Shown: one piece after another, positions 10,482 through 23,061 of the stretch
How positions within the stretch are numbered: the first letter of the stretch is position 1
Layout: every line of letters starts with the position of its first letter
Assembly: GCA_009363875.1 (NCBI GenBank)
Contig: CM018686.1
Span: 1,922,001-1,986,000, forward strand
DNA from: Mikania micrantha
Lineage: Eukaryota > Streptophyta > Magnoliopsida > Asterales > Asteraceae
Direction of reading: 5' to 3'
DNA length: 64,000 bases
Position numbers and translations under genes: made by a program
The notes under the pieces: model-generated
Database searches by the model: none
The model's input: the letters and a program-made list of their open reading frames with translations, nothing else
What the model was told of the DNA's origin: nothing

Positions 10482-12163
10482 TGATGTTCCTAAAAGTGGT
10501 CGAAGAAAATAACTACAAACACTAACCTAGACTTAACTTAATTACAACGACTTAAAACCGAAAATCCTAAACTAAACCATTACGACAGGCAAGTGTACCT
10601 ATCAATTGTAGAATAGCTAATGAAAGTCCAGATATCGAACCCACGAGACACTGACTTAACGAAACAAGATTAGAAAATGATTTAAAACTAAAGGGGGGTT
10701 TTTTGAATAAAAATGACAATTACTAAATTAAATTAAACGAATTACCCAAATTAAATTAGAAAAAACAAATTCAACTAATATTAAACCCTAAAATCATATT
10801 AACAAATTTAATTAAAAGAAATGATTTACAATTTTAGAAAAACTTAAACAATTTGGAAAAACTCTACTTAGGTAGAATTCCTGTTTGTGGTTATTGAAAC
10901 TATTGACTTTGTTTGACACGATGGAACTATGATCTTAAACAGCAAAATATAGGTAATCTAATGGATTCTGGATCAATTACCAAATGTAACCAACTAAGAA
11001 AACCTAATCTTGCAATAAACACAGTAGTTAGTTGAATCACCTCCCGAATTTTTCCAACAACACTTTTGTACTCAAATGAACAAGTCACATTCCTGATTTT
11101 CTTATTCCAATACACCAAAGTTGCAAGGAGTAATCTTAGAATGTCTAATTTGACATGAAATGACAATAACACCAAGTCTTTCAAAGAAATATCCCTTCCG
11201 GGTAATTACTAAGAAAACCCTAATGCTAAAGATCACCCGACAAGTCTATCACCTTCCGGATTTCTAAACTTAGACACACATAAAACCCTAAGAACATCAA
11301 TCACATCTTTTCCTATGGCTAGTGATATCAAACAAGCCACAAACTAGTCATAACACCAAGTCAATGACCTAATACGCGTCTAACACCGAAAGACATTCAA
11401 TAAACACGTGTGAAACATGATATGAACTGATATAATCAAGATTAGATATGCAAAACTCATCAAAATGACATACTAAGATCTATTACAAAAGTGTTTTCCA
11501 TCAATAATCAAAACCATAGTCAATAGTCATCAATAATCATTCAAACATTCATTCTAACCTAAGTAGAATCAAAGAACTAGCCTAATAACATCATCATCAG
11601 TCAATAACAATCAGAAACAATAGAATTAGATGTAATAAACTACTGAAAAAGAAGAACAAGTGAGAAACAAGAAGTGACCAAGATGGATTCACATAAACTC
11701 TAGCCTCCTAGCCCTCCAAAGCTTCCAAAATGGTTCCCAAAGCTCCAGAGATGCTCCTCTGCTTCAAAAATGGTCGACAATAATGATTGAAACGGCTGGG
11801 GAGCGTCTCCTCTTTATTCTCGCATTCAACTTGACTTTTTTTAAATTTCAAACCCCGTCGCGTACCGCGAAGCTCAATTCAAACCATCTCAGCGTATCGC
11901 GATGGACAAAACAAGCGGGCAACTCCCGAATTCCTTCGCGTACCGCGATAGGTGCAAAATGATTAAAATTTGTCTTTTTCACTAGATTTCAACCGGGGCT
12001 CGATTCCTTCGGGTTTCGAACTCGATTTCCGCTCATTTCACTCGACAAACCTGTAAAAGCCACAAAATGTAAAAAAAATCTAAAAATAACCCTAAACGAC
12101 GTATTTACAACTCAAAATCGACTCAAAATCACTTAAAAACCGGATGTGTTTTACAACCCATCA
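10482..12163 (-). mobile_element. Solo LTR of a Tat/Ogre-like gypsy element
   Basis: The 1682-bp unit starts TGATG and ends CATCA and is flanked by a perfect 5-bp duplication ATTTT (10477-10481 and 12164-12168), the signature of a complete LTR without internal region. The block around 10590-10650 (GGCAAGTGTACCTATC, then TATCGAACCCACGAG) resembles a conserved stretch in plant Tat-lineage LTRs and sets the orientation as minus. Three palindromes of the GCGTAYCGC type lie at 11858-11948. The open frame at 10927-11184 lies inside and is not a gene. The solo LTR implies recombination between two LTRs. Confidence 0.8.
11858..11948 (-). promoter_or_regulatory. Palindrome cluster in Tat-like LTR
   Basis: TCGCG/CGCGA arms around TAC occur at 11858-11870 and 11936-11948, and GCG-TAT-CGC at 11892-11900. 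In the sense (minus) orientation the centre reads GTA or ATA, as in the chromovirus LTRs of this window. A promoter-proximal regulatory role is inferred from position only. Confidence 0.45.
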
Positions 12164-12168
12164 ATTTT

Positions 12169-13396
12169 GCTATAATAATTTTGTTTTATTCAGTTTAATA
12201 AATTATTATGTATATAATAAATTATTTATTATGTATAATAAATTAAATTAGAAACACTTATCTTCATAAGTTGAATTATGAAAATGATATAATTCAAAAA
12301 TCTCTAAATACTCTTTATGTTTGAAATTATGTATTATGTATAACAATGAAAAATGAAAAGTTATTTTATAATTCATAATTTATTTTTTTTTTTGCATAAG
12401 ATTAATGTAAGACCTTTATATAAGATATTAAGATTAATACTATCAATCTGTCCCTGCTTTTTTTAGGATAATGCAACATAATACAAATGATCATGGATGA
12501 AAGTCAGTTGTCGTATAAACAAACTGACCCAAAATAGTGATTATCATTGGCTCTTATTTAATCTAATTGCAAAATTACATGGTGAAAAAATTGTTTGCTT
12601 TGAAATTTGACAATGTGTCAAACAAATTCCATGTATAAAGTATGATTATCAACATTACTTTTAGATGAGATCTCCGCCTCTATAACACGATTATCTAGCT
12701 ATATCATACATACAATGTTGTTTCATTATTTAAACCACTTTTCTATTAAATTTTTTTAGTAGCACAACTTGAACACGTACATCTAGTACGAATCTATATT
12801 GTGGTAAACATGAGAATTTAAGCCCATTTAAAACATCACGTGAGTATAAACTTCTTTGAACTTATCAATAACATAGTCTATATGACACATACTATCTAAA
12901 CTTAGGTATTCCTTTTAATCTACGAAAACATCGAAAGAAAACGAATATTAATTTATTGAATGACTTCAGTTTTTCTTTACAGGTATTAACTTTCTTACAA
13001 AAATTACGAATTTTTGAAATATTTACGAATAAAAGGATACATTAAGTCAATCAAACTGGATCTACAATGAAATAAATTGATAATGAGAAGATCATTAGGT
13101 GCACCAATAATTAGTCTCATCATCTTTTATACTACTGACATTTCCTCTCTTATATCTAGCTAAAAGTCATTTTCTAGATTTAACCATGTTTTTATTTTTT
13201 TGTTAATCTAAGCACTTTACAATTTCCAAAATGTAGGAGGAACTTTACACACACAACATAAATGTCTTGTTCTAATTCTGTTGGGAATAAAAGGAATAAT
13301 TTATCTGAAATCTCCCTAATTATAAAAACCATTAGTTACCCTCAAGTGACAATTCAAAGTTGCTAAAGTCATCACACGTTGATATATTTATATATA
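12169..13396. other. AT-rich intergenic stretch
   Basis: No coding region, RNA gene or transposon border was recognised. Confidence 0.4.
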
Positions 13397-15830
13397 TCTA
13401 TACTCCTTTATAATGGAGATTAGAGAGAGAAGATGCATGATCTTAAAATTAAGAAAAGAACAACCTCAGAAGCTTGTGGTACAGTTCTTATATGCACATA
13501 CGGTTATATTTGTGTGCACTGGTTTCCTTCTTTCCCCTTTACCTTAACCCTATTTCCCGTTTCTTCTCCTTTCTCCCCAAATGAACTAATCGATCAGAGG
13601 CGCATTTCCTCCTTCGGATTTTTTCTCAACCAGAAGGATTCTCTATCCCCAGAACTTCCCTGATGAAGGAAGACGAAAGTGGTATTCTGAATTTCTTGGA
13701 TTGTTTACTTCTGATCGATTCACGCATGAAAACAGAAGTAATGGCTCCATATTCGAATTTTAAAACCCTTTTTTGGCTCCAAACAGAAGAAATGGCTCTT
13801 TAAAGAGTGCGGGTTCTCTTCAATCCGAGCACACACTTCTGGTTCAATATCCTGCGTCGTTGCGTTTGAATTGAAGCCAATTTAGGGCATAATCGAAGAC
13901 ATTGAAACCGGAGAAGAGGGCTCTTCACTAAGCTCATCCTGCGTCACTACCTTTTAGTTTGGTATGCCTCTTCATACATTTATCTTACATAATTGTTATG
14001 CATAGTTTAAGCTAATTTTTTTTTAGTTTGTTGTCTGGTTTGGAAGTCTTAGCACCGGTATCTGGATTTTGTTGCTCATAATTTGGTATGGCTAAACCTA
14101 ATTTTATTACTTGTTATTATATGTTTTGTGTGTGTTTAACTGTTTATGAAGGCTAAATGCTAAACACAACTAACTAACTATGTGGTTTTGTATGTACGTA
14201 TGCAGGTTTAAAGAGCCCAACAGCAGCTTACCTACTAAGCTTACCTATTTTTGTATGTATTTATGTTGAATTCATTCCCTGATTATAATACGTTTTGGGT
14301 TCTTGAAGTTCTGGATTTATGTTGGACTATATGAAATTATATTAAGCAGGTTTGATGAAATTTGGTTCTTGAACTTAGGGTTTTCACCATCTGCTTATTG
14401 TTTCTCCAGTTATCCAAATCTTGGTTTATTCATTTTTAGTAATTGTTTATTGTTTGTAGAATTCTTAATGTTGAGTGGTCCATTAAAAACCTAAATCAAG
14501 AATGGTTGCTTGAGACTTGATTGATTGTTTTTTCAGATCCATGAAAAGTAATGAGAGTGTTTGATTTTGATCCATTTTTATCAAATTTAGGGACTAAAAG
14601 AGAGTGTTTGATTTTGATCCTTTTGGCATCTGTGTATAAAGTCATATATTGGTTCAGGCTTTGAACATGATGTTCGGGCCCGTTTATCTGATTCACTTTG
14701 TATCACTTTTTATTCATGAGATATATGCATCATCTACATTTGTACAGAGAAAGCTTATGAAATCAAAGTAGTAACAGAGTGTTGATGATTTTTGGTGTAA
14801 TATATTGAAGTCTGATTTTGGTGTAATATTTTGAAGTTTGATTGATGTGCTCAATCATCAAATTCATGAAATTGCCTTAGGTAATGCTTATCTGCGTTTA
14901 TTAATAGGTTGCTCATAATTGACCAAGCTGATTTAGGGGGAAAAGTTAAGGCTTCTTATACTAGCTGCAGAACATCTACTTGAATTTTACAGGTACATGT
15001 TTGGCCTTACACTAACCTTAATGGACTGTTTGAAGACGTATTGTTTACAACACAAGCCCATATGAAGATGAGAACTTAGTGCAAAAACTTGATTTAAGGG
15101 ACAGTTTTATGAGGGGAGTAAAGGAACACAATCATGTTATGGTTCAAGAACACAATTCTGATTTGAAAACTATCTCAAACTAATGCCATGGCTTCTATAG
15201 GAACTGATGATAAATTGGGCCATGAAGAAATCCTTTGTGCTGAAATAGAAATTGGCCATGAAGACATCATTTGTGCTAAAATAGAAATTATCAATCAAGT
15301 TTCTGAGTCCAACGGTAAACTTGAAATATTTACCAATCAACAATCTACAGTAAATGATACAACCACTGAACAAGAAGAATCGGCAAAAGATACAACCGCA
15401 AGTGGTCATGTATGTATGGATGCTTCGATTCGTCTTGAACTTACAATTTAAGGAGTCAACAAGCAAACTTAGTATGAATTAAATTGCGAGTGGGGGGTTG
15501 GGTCTAATTTGCAAAGCCGTTAGAATTGTAATTTAGAGTGGTGTTGGTCCCCTTAAGGTTAAGCATTCGAGCCCTGCTGAACTTGAATTTGGTTTAATTT
15601 AGTTGGCATATAAATTAGGTGGTGTTATAAAATTTAATATGGATCAAAATGATTTAGGTTGAACAACATTACTTGTGTTTTCTTTTATAGTTTATTGATG
15701 ATTGGTTTATTGAATATTTTGACACTCCAACACAATTTTTGGACCGCATGATTTATAATAATTCTATTTTTTCTCAATTTAAATTAATTTGGAATGAGTT
15801 TGTCGCTGCATCGCGCGGGTTTCTAACTAG
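13397..15830 (+). mobile_element. Non-autonomous Helitron
   Basis: The left end is TCTATACTCC inserted after an A in a TA-rich tract. The right end is a GC-rich segment (CGCTGCATCGCGCGGG) followed by TTTCTAACTAG and then a T. TC at 5', CTRR at 3', a GC-rich subterminal segment and insertion between A and T without duplication are Helitron hallmarks. A second 3' end of the same style ends at 16569. No Rep/helicase is present. The interior is less AT-rich than its surroundings, with splice-like junctions at about 14205 and a short open frame at 15188-15451, so captured host gene pieces are likely. Confidence 0.65.
15188..15451 (+). CDS. Short ORF in the Helitron, unknown function
   Basis: I do not recognise this 87-residue frame, which opens MASIGTDDKLGHEE. 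Two near-identical 12-residue units follow each other (GHEEILCAEIEI, GHEDIICAKIEI), from a 36-bp tandem duplication at about 15218-15289. The C-terminal half is acidic, with no membrane segment. It lies inside the Helitron, downstream of what looks like a captured 5' untranslated region with introns. It may be the first coding exon of a captured gene, or chance. Confidence 0.3.
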   Translation: MASIGTDDKLGHEEILCAEIEIGHEDIICAKIEIINQVSESNGKLEIFTNQQSTVNDTTTEQEESAKDTTASGHVCMDASIRLELTI

Positions 15831-15902
15831 TATATATATATATATATATGTATATATATACATATATATATATGTATATATAACATATATATATATATAC
15901 AT
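15831..15902. repeat. TA microsatellite
   Basis: A (TA)n tract with TATG/CATA interruptions separates the Helitron end from the foldback element. A similar tract follows that element at about 16293-16325. Confidence 0.85.
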
Positions 15903-16290
15903 ATAGGGCATGGAATTTTACATAACCCACTAAATGCGCGCTAACCCAAATAACTTTGGCAAGATGAAGCCAAATCTTGGATTTTTTTAAACATCATTGT
16001 AACACATTTTGAACACTATGTTCTTTTATGAGTTTGTGTAAATTCATCATCGTTTAAGAGATATCAACATTGTAAGTTTTTTACTTACAGTACTGTAAGT
16101 CAATTTTGCCCAAAACTTACAATGTTGATATCTCTTAAACGATGAAGAATTTAGACAAACTCATAAAAGAACATAGTGTTCAAAATGTGTTACAATGATG
16201 TTTAAAAAAAATCCAAGATTTGGCTTCATCTTGCCAAAGTTATTTTGGTTAACGCGCATTTAGTGGGTTATTTTTTGTTCCCAGCCCTAT
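15903..16290. mobile_element. 388-bp foldback element in a TA tract
   Basis: Two arms of about 165 bp are inverted copies of one another with few mismatches. The left arm includes CCCACTAAATGCGCG and AAGATGAAGCCAAATCTTGG; the right arm carries their complements. The centre is a short spacer around TTACTTACAGTACTGTAAG. The ends read ATAGGGC and GCCCTAT. It has no coding capacity. A diverged single arm lies at about 19890-20045. TA tracts on both sides hide any target-site duplication. Confidence 0.75.
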
Positions 16291-16292
16291 AC

Positions 16293-16326
<34 letters not shown>

Positions 16327-16569
16327 GTATGTATAAAATAAAGTGTCATATAATACATGTAAAAGAAAACCCTCTCAAATCAAATAAATTAATTCTTCAC
16401 ACTTTTGTCGTATCATATTTGGAATTTTAAATTATGAATTTTATCATAATAAATTTTTTAGTGAAAAGAGTTGATTTGACAAAAATTAGGTGATTTAAGC
16501 TTTTTACAAGCTAAAATCATTATCCTGATTGTTTTGTTTTCCGCTGCACGCACACGGGCATCTTACTAG
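16291..16569 (+). mobile_element. Second Helitron 3' end
   Basis: The segment ends CCGCTGCACGCACACGGGCATCTTACTAG followed by T (key parts: GC-rich hairpin-like block, then CTAG). It matches the style of the end at 15830. I could not place its 5' end. The 13397-15830 Helitron may be nested in it. Confidence 0.45.
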
Positions 16570-17057
16570 TGTGTGTGTATATATATATATCAAAGTTTTA
16601 TCTAAAGCTTCAAATACATGGTTATGAATTGTTAAAACTTAATTTGTTCTGGATAATCAATGTTGTTTTTCTTAATAAGTGAGGAGCATTATGCCTTGCT
16701 TTATGTGACAGAGAATCCTTATTAAAATTTAAAGAAATTAGCAATTAAAAGTGTATTATAGAAATTAAGAGTGTATTATAGAAAGTAAGAGTGTATTAAC
16801 CTGCCTCTAGACAATAACCGCATTGTAATCACTGGCGGATCCAAGATTTTTTTTCTAACGATGTCACTGTATTTGTATGCTCTAATTTTATTATACCAGA
16901 CTTCAAAATTTTTCGACTCGGTTCTATCGTTTGGGTCAGGTAATTCCCGTCACATAATAAAAACCGATCAATTCAAAATCTTGAATAGAATTAAAAAACA
17001 CATAATATAAATTCGATAATTTTTACAAATTAAAAAGAATATACTTATAGTTGTTCC
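16570..17057. other. AT-rich stretch, no gene
   Basis: A short tandem motif (AAGAGTGTATTATAGAAA) repeats at about 16748-16795. Nothing else was recognised. Confidence 0.4.
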
Positions 17058-17345
17058 CTACAAGTTTTTATCTTCTGAAAATGTTGCATTACATCTTCGA
17101 CCGAAAACTTGTTGGAATAACTCTTTTTCAATATAACAAATGCAAGAATCATTCAAGTACTCATCTATCATCCTCTTACGCAATTCCGTTTTCACATGCT
17201 TCACTGAAGAAAACGTTCTTTCAACACTAGCCGTTGCAACCACTAATGTCACTAGTCTAAAAACCAATGCTGTCACTTGAAAACGCCGTTCATATATGTC
17301 CATATACGCTAAAAAATCGATGCTGTCCGAGGACATCGGTCTCAC
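17058..17345 (-). pseudogene. hAT transposase C-terminal fragment
   Basis: The minus-strand frame of about 95 residues contains TASVERTFSSVKHVKTELR followed by a DSCICYIEKE-type helix. This is the conserved hATC dimerisation region of hAT transposases and their TTF-type zinc-finger relatives. The catalytic core and N-terminal zinc finger are missing, and AT-rich DNA with frame breaks lies beyond the fragment. It is probably a decayed hAT element; a domesticated gene is unlikely at this length. Confidence 0.7.
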
Positions 17346-17418
17346 CTTATTACATCCGCCCCTGATTGTAATCTCATTTGAAGCAACATCGAGAGAACAA
17401 TTTAACCTTTAAATCTAA

Positions 17419-17758
17419 GACCATCTGTAATACCCATTTCACTGAAAATCTCACCCCACTGAAAATTTTTGTCACGCCATCACCTTACTAAAAATTTTAA
17501 AACCCCTTAATGGCATCATACTGAAAAACATTTCTCATTGAGTCACATCATCACCAAAAATCCTTCCCCGTAGTTTAATTTTATTGGTGGGTCCCAAATT
17601 TTAAAAATAAGCCAATGGGATAAGGGGAGTGTTCACGAGAAGCAGGAGCCGCTATGGGTCAAAAAATGGCACCATCAGGGTCGAGGGGCGATGTGCCCGC
17701 TCGAAGCCACCCAAAATCCTCCCCGGCTCGGCTAGCGGGAGGAGTACTACGAATGGTC
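17419..17758. mobile_element. Harbinger-like MITE with TAA TSD
   Basis: The left end is GACCATCTGTAATACCC and the right end is GTACTACGAATGGTC, imperfect inverted repeats. The flanking triplets are both TAA (17416-17418 and 17759-17761), the PIF/Harbinger target size and type. Internal blocks (CCACTGAAAA, GAGCCGCTATGG, CTCGAAGCC) parallel the element at 7082-8475. It encodes nothing. Confidence 0.65.
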
Positions 17759-17799
17759 TAATGGTTACAAATAATGTCATACAGATAAATGTTATACCC

Positions 17800-17986
17800 A
17801 GTGGCGGAGATTGGGTGAAGTGAGAGGGGACGAGAATTTTTGAAACCTAGTATACATGTTAATTTTTTGAAACGAGAGGACGAAACCCGTATTTTTAACT
17901 AAAAATAACATTTCGTCAGAAAAATTAACGTTACGGACGGAAAAATAGGGGGTGGTTGCCTCTTGCCCCTATAAAGATTCACCACT
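17800..17986. mobile_element. Small MITE with 9-bp TSD
   Basis: The ends AGTGGCGGA and TTCACCACT flank 187 bp. Perfect 9-bp direct repeats GTTATACCC lie at 17791-17799 and 17987-17995. The length suits Mutator-like elements, but the terminus resembles the hAT-like copy at 18623-18820, so the superfamily is open. Confidence 0.7.
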
Positions 17987-17995
17987 GTTATACCC

Positions 17996-18614
17996 ATCTT
18001 AATATTATAATAAACAAATATATTTTTTAATATCTGTCACAATTTTAGGTTAATAGTGTCACTTGGCTTCATATTATCATCTCAATAAATTCTCAATCTT
18101 ATTAAATAATTATATAAACTCTCATAGTTAATAATTATAATATTAATGATATCATTAACCTTTTTAATACTAAAAAGTTTTATAATAAATTAAAAATGAT
18201 GTTTTATTAAAAAAGTCTCTTTAAAAAATTCTAAGATATGTTTTTTTTTTTCTAAAATGCAATAACTTTTAGAAGTAAAATGTATTTTAAATCGGTATTT
18301 TTTAGATTTTTTTTCCTAAAAATCATGTATTATAGAAAAACAAAAATTTTTAGCAAATAAAAAAAATTGTAAAACATAGATTTTAAACAATAATTTTTAT
18401 AAACAAATAACCTCTTTTAGCATTAAATTTTTTAAAAAATAATTTCATAAAAAACTAAAGCTTTTAATATTATCTTTTAACTGTTGTCATATATCATAAA
18501 AATGATACAATGTTCATTTTCAATACAATAAAAATATTATAAAACTTGTTGGCTATATTTAATATTTTAAAAGCTAGCTCCACGTTAATGAGACAATTGT
18601 TTGAAGAAGATACA
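17996..18614. other. Very AT-rich stretch
   Basis: I see long A and T runs and no gene or repeat border. Confidence 0.4.
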
Positions 18615-18622
18615 GACACGTC

Positions 18623-18820
18623 TAGTGGCGAAGCTTGACCCCAAGCGTAGGGAGGGGCGAAACTTTAGAGGGGGCGAACATAGGGTGTATTTTTTTTTCC
18701 GGGGGGGGCGAAATAGAAATTTTAAAAAATTTTGCACCACGAATCGGGAAATGTACACCACTGAACGAAAAAACAGGGGGGGCGGTCGCCCCCCCTAGCC
18801 CCTTCAAAGCTGCTCCCCTG
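18623..18820. mobile_element. Small GC-rich MITE with 8-bp TSD
   Basis: The 198-bp unit begins TAGTGGCGAAGCTTGA and ends AAAGCTGCTCCCCTG. The 8-bp duplication GACACGTC is perfect (18615-18622 and 18821-18828), so hAT is likely. Poly-G and poly-C tracts inside explain the overlapping open frames at this spot; none is a gene. Confidence 0.7.
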
Positions 18821-18828
18821 GACACGTC

Positions 18829-21800
18829 ATCTTGCTGGTAAGGCAAATTTGTAAACTTTCATACGCTTGAATTATCGCAAAATAAAAGTTTTTGAATTTT
18901 AAACAAGGCCGAATTTTTAATGTGATGCTAAGTAATGAAAATTATAAAATATGAAAAATCAAAAATACATCTAAAAAAGCATTTATATACAAATTTCACA
19001 TAATACAAATAATAAAGACAGTTATTATATTTAAAATTTTAAAATAATAGAATGAATATATAAATGTTGTATTTCATATATAAAATTTATAAAATGACAT
19101 CAGTATATTTAAATGACTATCATCTAATCATGAGGATGGTATTATTATGTCTGGATACCTGAAAATAAGTTGTTTGTAATATATGCCATTTGACAAATAT
19201 TTTCATGTATTTTCTAAACAAAATATAATCTTATCAAACTATTAGACATTACTGTATTTGGATATTTAATGACGGGTAACATTCTTAAATCGAGTTTTAT
19301 AATAGAGTGACATTCATTACAACATGTTTTCGTATTTACATTTTTAATTTACGAGTTCAGAACGGGATCTAAATATACAAACATATTACTCAACGAGTTA
19401 TTCGGGTTTGAAATTTTTTTTTGTCTATCCGAAACCCAACCCGAAAAACCCGAAAAACCCGTTTTTTCGGGTTATTGGGATATCCGACCCGAAAAAACTA
19501 GTATTTCCATATCCGAAACTCGACCCTACCCGAATATAAAATCATATTATCCGATCCGAAAACCCCGAAATAGATTTTGGATAAGGTTTTTTCAGGTTTC
19601 GAATATTATTCGGATTTCGAATTTTTTCAAATTTAGGGTATTTTGAACAAACCCTTAATTTAAAATGCATGTAGTAACTTATTTAATTGTTTAGTTTGTT
19701 TATGGTCCAAATCCATAATACAAACATACAAAACAAGAGAACAATATAATAAAGATATTTAATTTATACTCTCCTTTATCAAATTCAAGATCTGTGAAAA
19801 CATGGTTGGATGGTGTTCAGAAATCGCCCAAGGTTTTTGCATGTAGTTTTGGTGGGTAATTTTTCAATATAAATATACAGGGTATTAAAAAAATAATAAC
19901 TTACTTTTAAAAAGTATTAACTCAAATAACTCCGTCAAGATAAAACCAAATCTTAAATTTTTTTAACATCATTCAAACACATTTTAACATTTTCTTATTT
20001 TATTAGTTTGCGTAAATTTATCACCTTTTAAGACATACATTGTAAAAGAACGAAAAAGCACAAATTGACTGCACCAAAAATAGACGAATAAAGTTATTCA
20101 TTTATTATAATACAACCTACCGATGTTATAGATCGGAGACAAATTGATGCATTTTGATCTAAAATTTATACGTGTTATATATATCGATTGATAGATACCT
20201 AGATCATTGGTTTGAGATAGGTATGACAATGAGACGGGTTTGAGTAATTACAGTCTCATACCCGATTATAAAAGCTTGTCTCACACCAGTTCCGAAACCT
20301 ATCGGTTGTCTATCGAGTATTTATCCCTCGAGTATCGGGTCTCCCGACAGGTTTCAGGTATATTCGTTCGTTAGCTAAATATAAAGTTGAGAATAACTGG
20401 CTTAAAACACGTCGGGTATCGGGTAACTAATGATAAATTTATTTTTTTCATAACCAAAAAATATGTATTAAATATGAAAAGAACAAACTGTTAATATATC
20501 AAACAACATGAAATTTCAAAATGTTATAAGTTGATTAGCATCGTTCAAAACAAGCAAAAGAATAAGCAAATATCAACAAAATGGTTTAAAAAGACCATTG
20601 CAATTGCCACAAAACACAAAACAAATTATAAATTTCAAAAGGAATAAAAAAAAGAGGCAAATTCTATTTTAAATCAAATGTATATAAAGAGGTATTTATA
20701 ATTGGGTATACAAGACGGGTAAACATGTATATATAATCGAGTAATCGGGCCGGGTAAACATGTATATGAACAAATCTCATGCCCGTCTCATACACGCGAA
20801 AATTGTAAAAATTAATCTCATACCTGGTCCAATACCCATCGGGTTTGTGAATTCAAGCCTCATATGTAGCGGGTTTCGGATAAACCTATTGGGCGCGAGT
20901 TTCGGATAAACCTATTGAGGTGAAGCAACCCCATAACTTTTAAATGTAAAGGTCATGTATTCAAGTAACATTTTGATTAGTATTTTTCAGGTGAATTAAA
21001 GGTTTTACCATAGCAGGTATTCAGACGGTGAATTTCCTTTGAAATTGTGAGCGGGCCGAATAAACAGCTTTGTCTGCGTTTTGCACGTTTGGGTAAACTT
21101 TCACCATTAAATTCACCCAGACTGACATAAAAAGTATTCATTGGCTGTTAAAAAAAGGTTTAGATGTATGTAATAATGTATAGAGTTAATTGCATGGATA
21201 GTCGTATGATACTATGATATGCTCAAATTAAGGTCTGGTCTCTAACTTAAAAACTTACATTTTTAGTCCAGTACTCTGTATAATTGTAACAAACATGTCC
21301 ACAAAGTAGGAGTGTCAACTAATCTGAAGTGCACCAGAACCCAAATAAGTTTAATAGGTCTGGTTATTCGGGTCAAAAATGTTATTTGAGTTATTCTAAT
21401 TAACCCCGTTAACCCGAACTTTTAATAGGGTTAGATTTCGGATATCTTTCTTAAAAGTCAGTTGCATTTCAGGTTAGCTCGAATCACTTGAATAAGGATT
21501 AATATTTTTTTGTATGTATTAATTATTAAATACAAAACTTATTTAACATTCACCTAAATATATATTTCGTTATAACATTGACATAAGTTTGGGTCACGAT
21601 TATATTTCAAGTTATATATGACTCAACACATTTACCGTTGAATTATATGTTTGGGCATGTAATTCTTTGTAGCAATTTAAAAATTCGATCAAGATTATAA
21701 TAAATAAATATTAACCCAACAAACCTTAACGTTATTAGAGTCGGATCCTGATTAACTTTGAACCAGATTAAGTTGACCTGATTAACAGCCCGAACTCAAA

Positions 21801-23061
21801 GTTTCGAACTGAACTTACAGGTTGTAAATTTAATATAATTAAATTCAATCTTAAAATTTAGAACAAAAATTTAATCTTAAAGGTTCAGTGCAAGAAAGCA
21901 TTAATTAAGCAAACCATGGACTATTCCTGTAATTAATCCTAATGGATAGCAGCTACTTAGCATTAACTATAAAATTTGAATACTAATACAAAATTGTAAA
22001 TTGAATACAGAATTGGTAGGATTTTAAAATATATTTATTAAATGCATTTTCATAATTGATAAAAAGTGAGATGTAATGGACTTATGGCTCTATATTAAAC
22101 ATAGAGGTGACAATTTTTACCCATTTCAAAGGAAATGGATTGGTTTGGGTAAACAATTGTATATAATGGGTTGAAATGAGTAACATCATAATATTAAATA
22201 GTATTCAGATATATTAATCATATTGAACTAAAAAATATATTATAAGAATTACAGCATTATGTTCATAAACTTCTAATATTTTTTAACTATATGAAACAAA
22301 CACATTTTTTTTAAAAAAAAAAAACAAAAAACAAATAAAAACAAAAGTGTGTGTAGTTCAATCCAACCTCCTTTGTAATAAACATATCCATTTTATTGCA
22401 GTCTTTACATTATATCACATTACTCCTTGCATTAAAAACCTTAAAAACCAATAAATTCCAAGGTTGCAAAAATCGCTAGGCGTTCCCAGGTCGGAACAAT
22501 TTCTTGAAGCGAGTAATCAGGGAGTACTTGGGACAACTTCTTGGAGCGAGTACTCGGCCTTGAAGGCCCACTTTTACAACCATGATAAATTTTATACAAT
22601 AGCAGTCTAGCACCCTAGTATCGAAGCCAAGACCAACGTTTATAACAAAAAAAACTAAAAAAACTAAAAAAAAAACAAAAAAACACCAAAACAACGATAC
22701 GAAGCTTCTATTTCACTTTGTCAAAACATATTATTCGAATTTTGACATGGAGATCGATAATTAAATCATGGTCATTCTTTATTATGATTCCAATGGTCTC
22801 CATGTTTTTGAAGTTTGAGGACCAAAATGATCAGCATGTTCAACTGATCATGTTAAGGAATCAAGAAAAGATAGTTGAGTTTGAGTAAATAACTTTTAAA
22901 GCGTCAACATCAATACATGATATGAAAAGATATGATATAAATATTGTCTTCTTTTGCTTGCATTGCAAACAAAGCCTATCTTTTTGCATAGACATTTAAA
23001 CAACTTACTCAATTATCATTTATGCATCTATGATGGTCATGTTATAATAAGCACCTAAAAG
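18829..23061. other. Gene-free stretch with repeat fragments
   Basis: No gene is supported. Visible are CCCGAAAAACCCG/TTCGGGTT-rich MITE sequence at about 19375-19660, a single foldback arm at about 19890-20045, a GGTATGACAATGAGACGGG-type repeat at about 20216-20930 ending in a tandem GGGTTTCGGATAAACCTATT-like unit, a SINE-like fragment at about 20925-21150 (GGTCATGTATTCAAG could be box B), and GGTTATTCGGGTC-type sequence at about 21360-21480. Confidence 0.4.
19890..20045 (+). repeat. Diverged single arm of the foldback element
   Basis: Blocks AACTCAAATAACT, AAACCAAATCTTAAATTTTTTTAAC, TTAGTTTGCG and TTTTAAGACATACATTGTAA follow the same order as the left arm of the 15903-16290 element. The second arm is missing. 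Confidence 0.55.

Noticed and set aside
18601..18846. Three overlapping Gly/Pro-rich frames
   Set aside because: They arise from poly-G and poly-C runs in a MITE with an 8-bp duplication.
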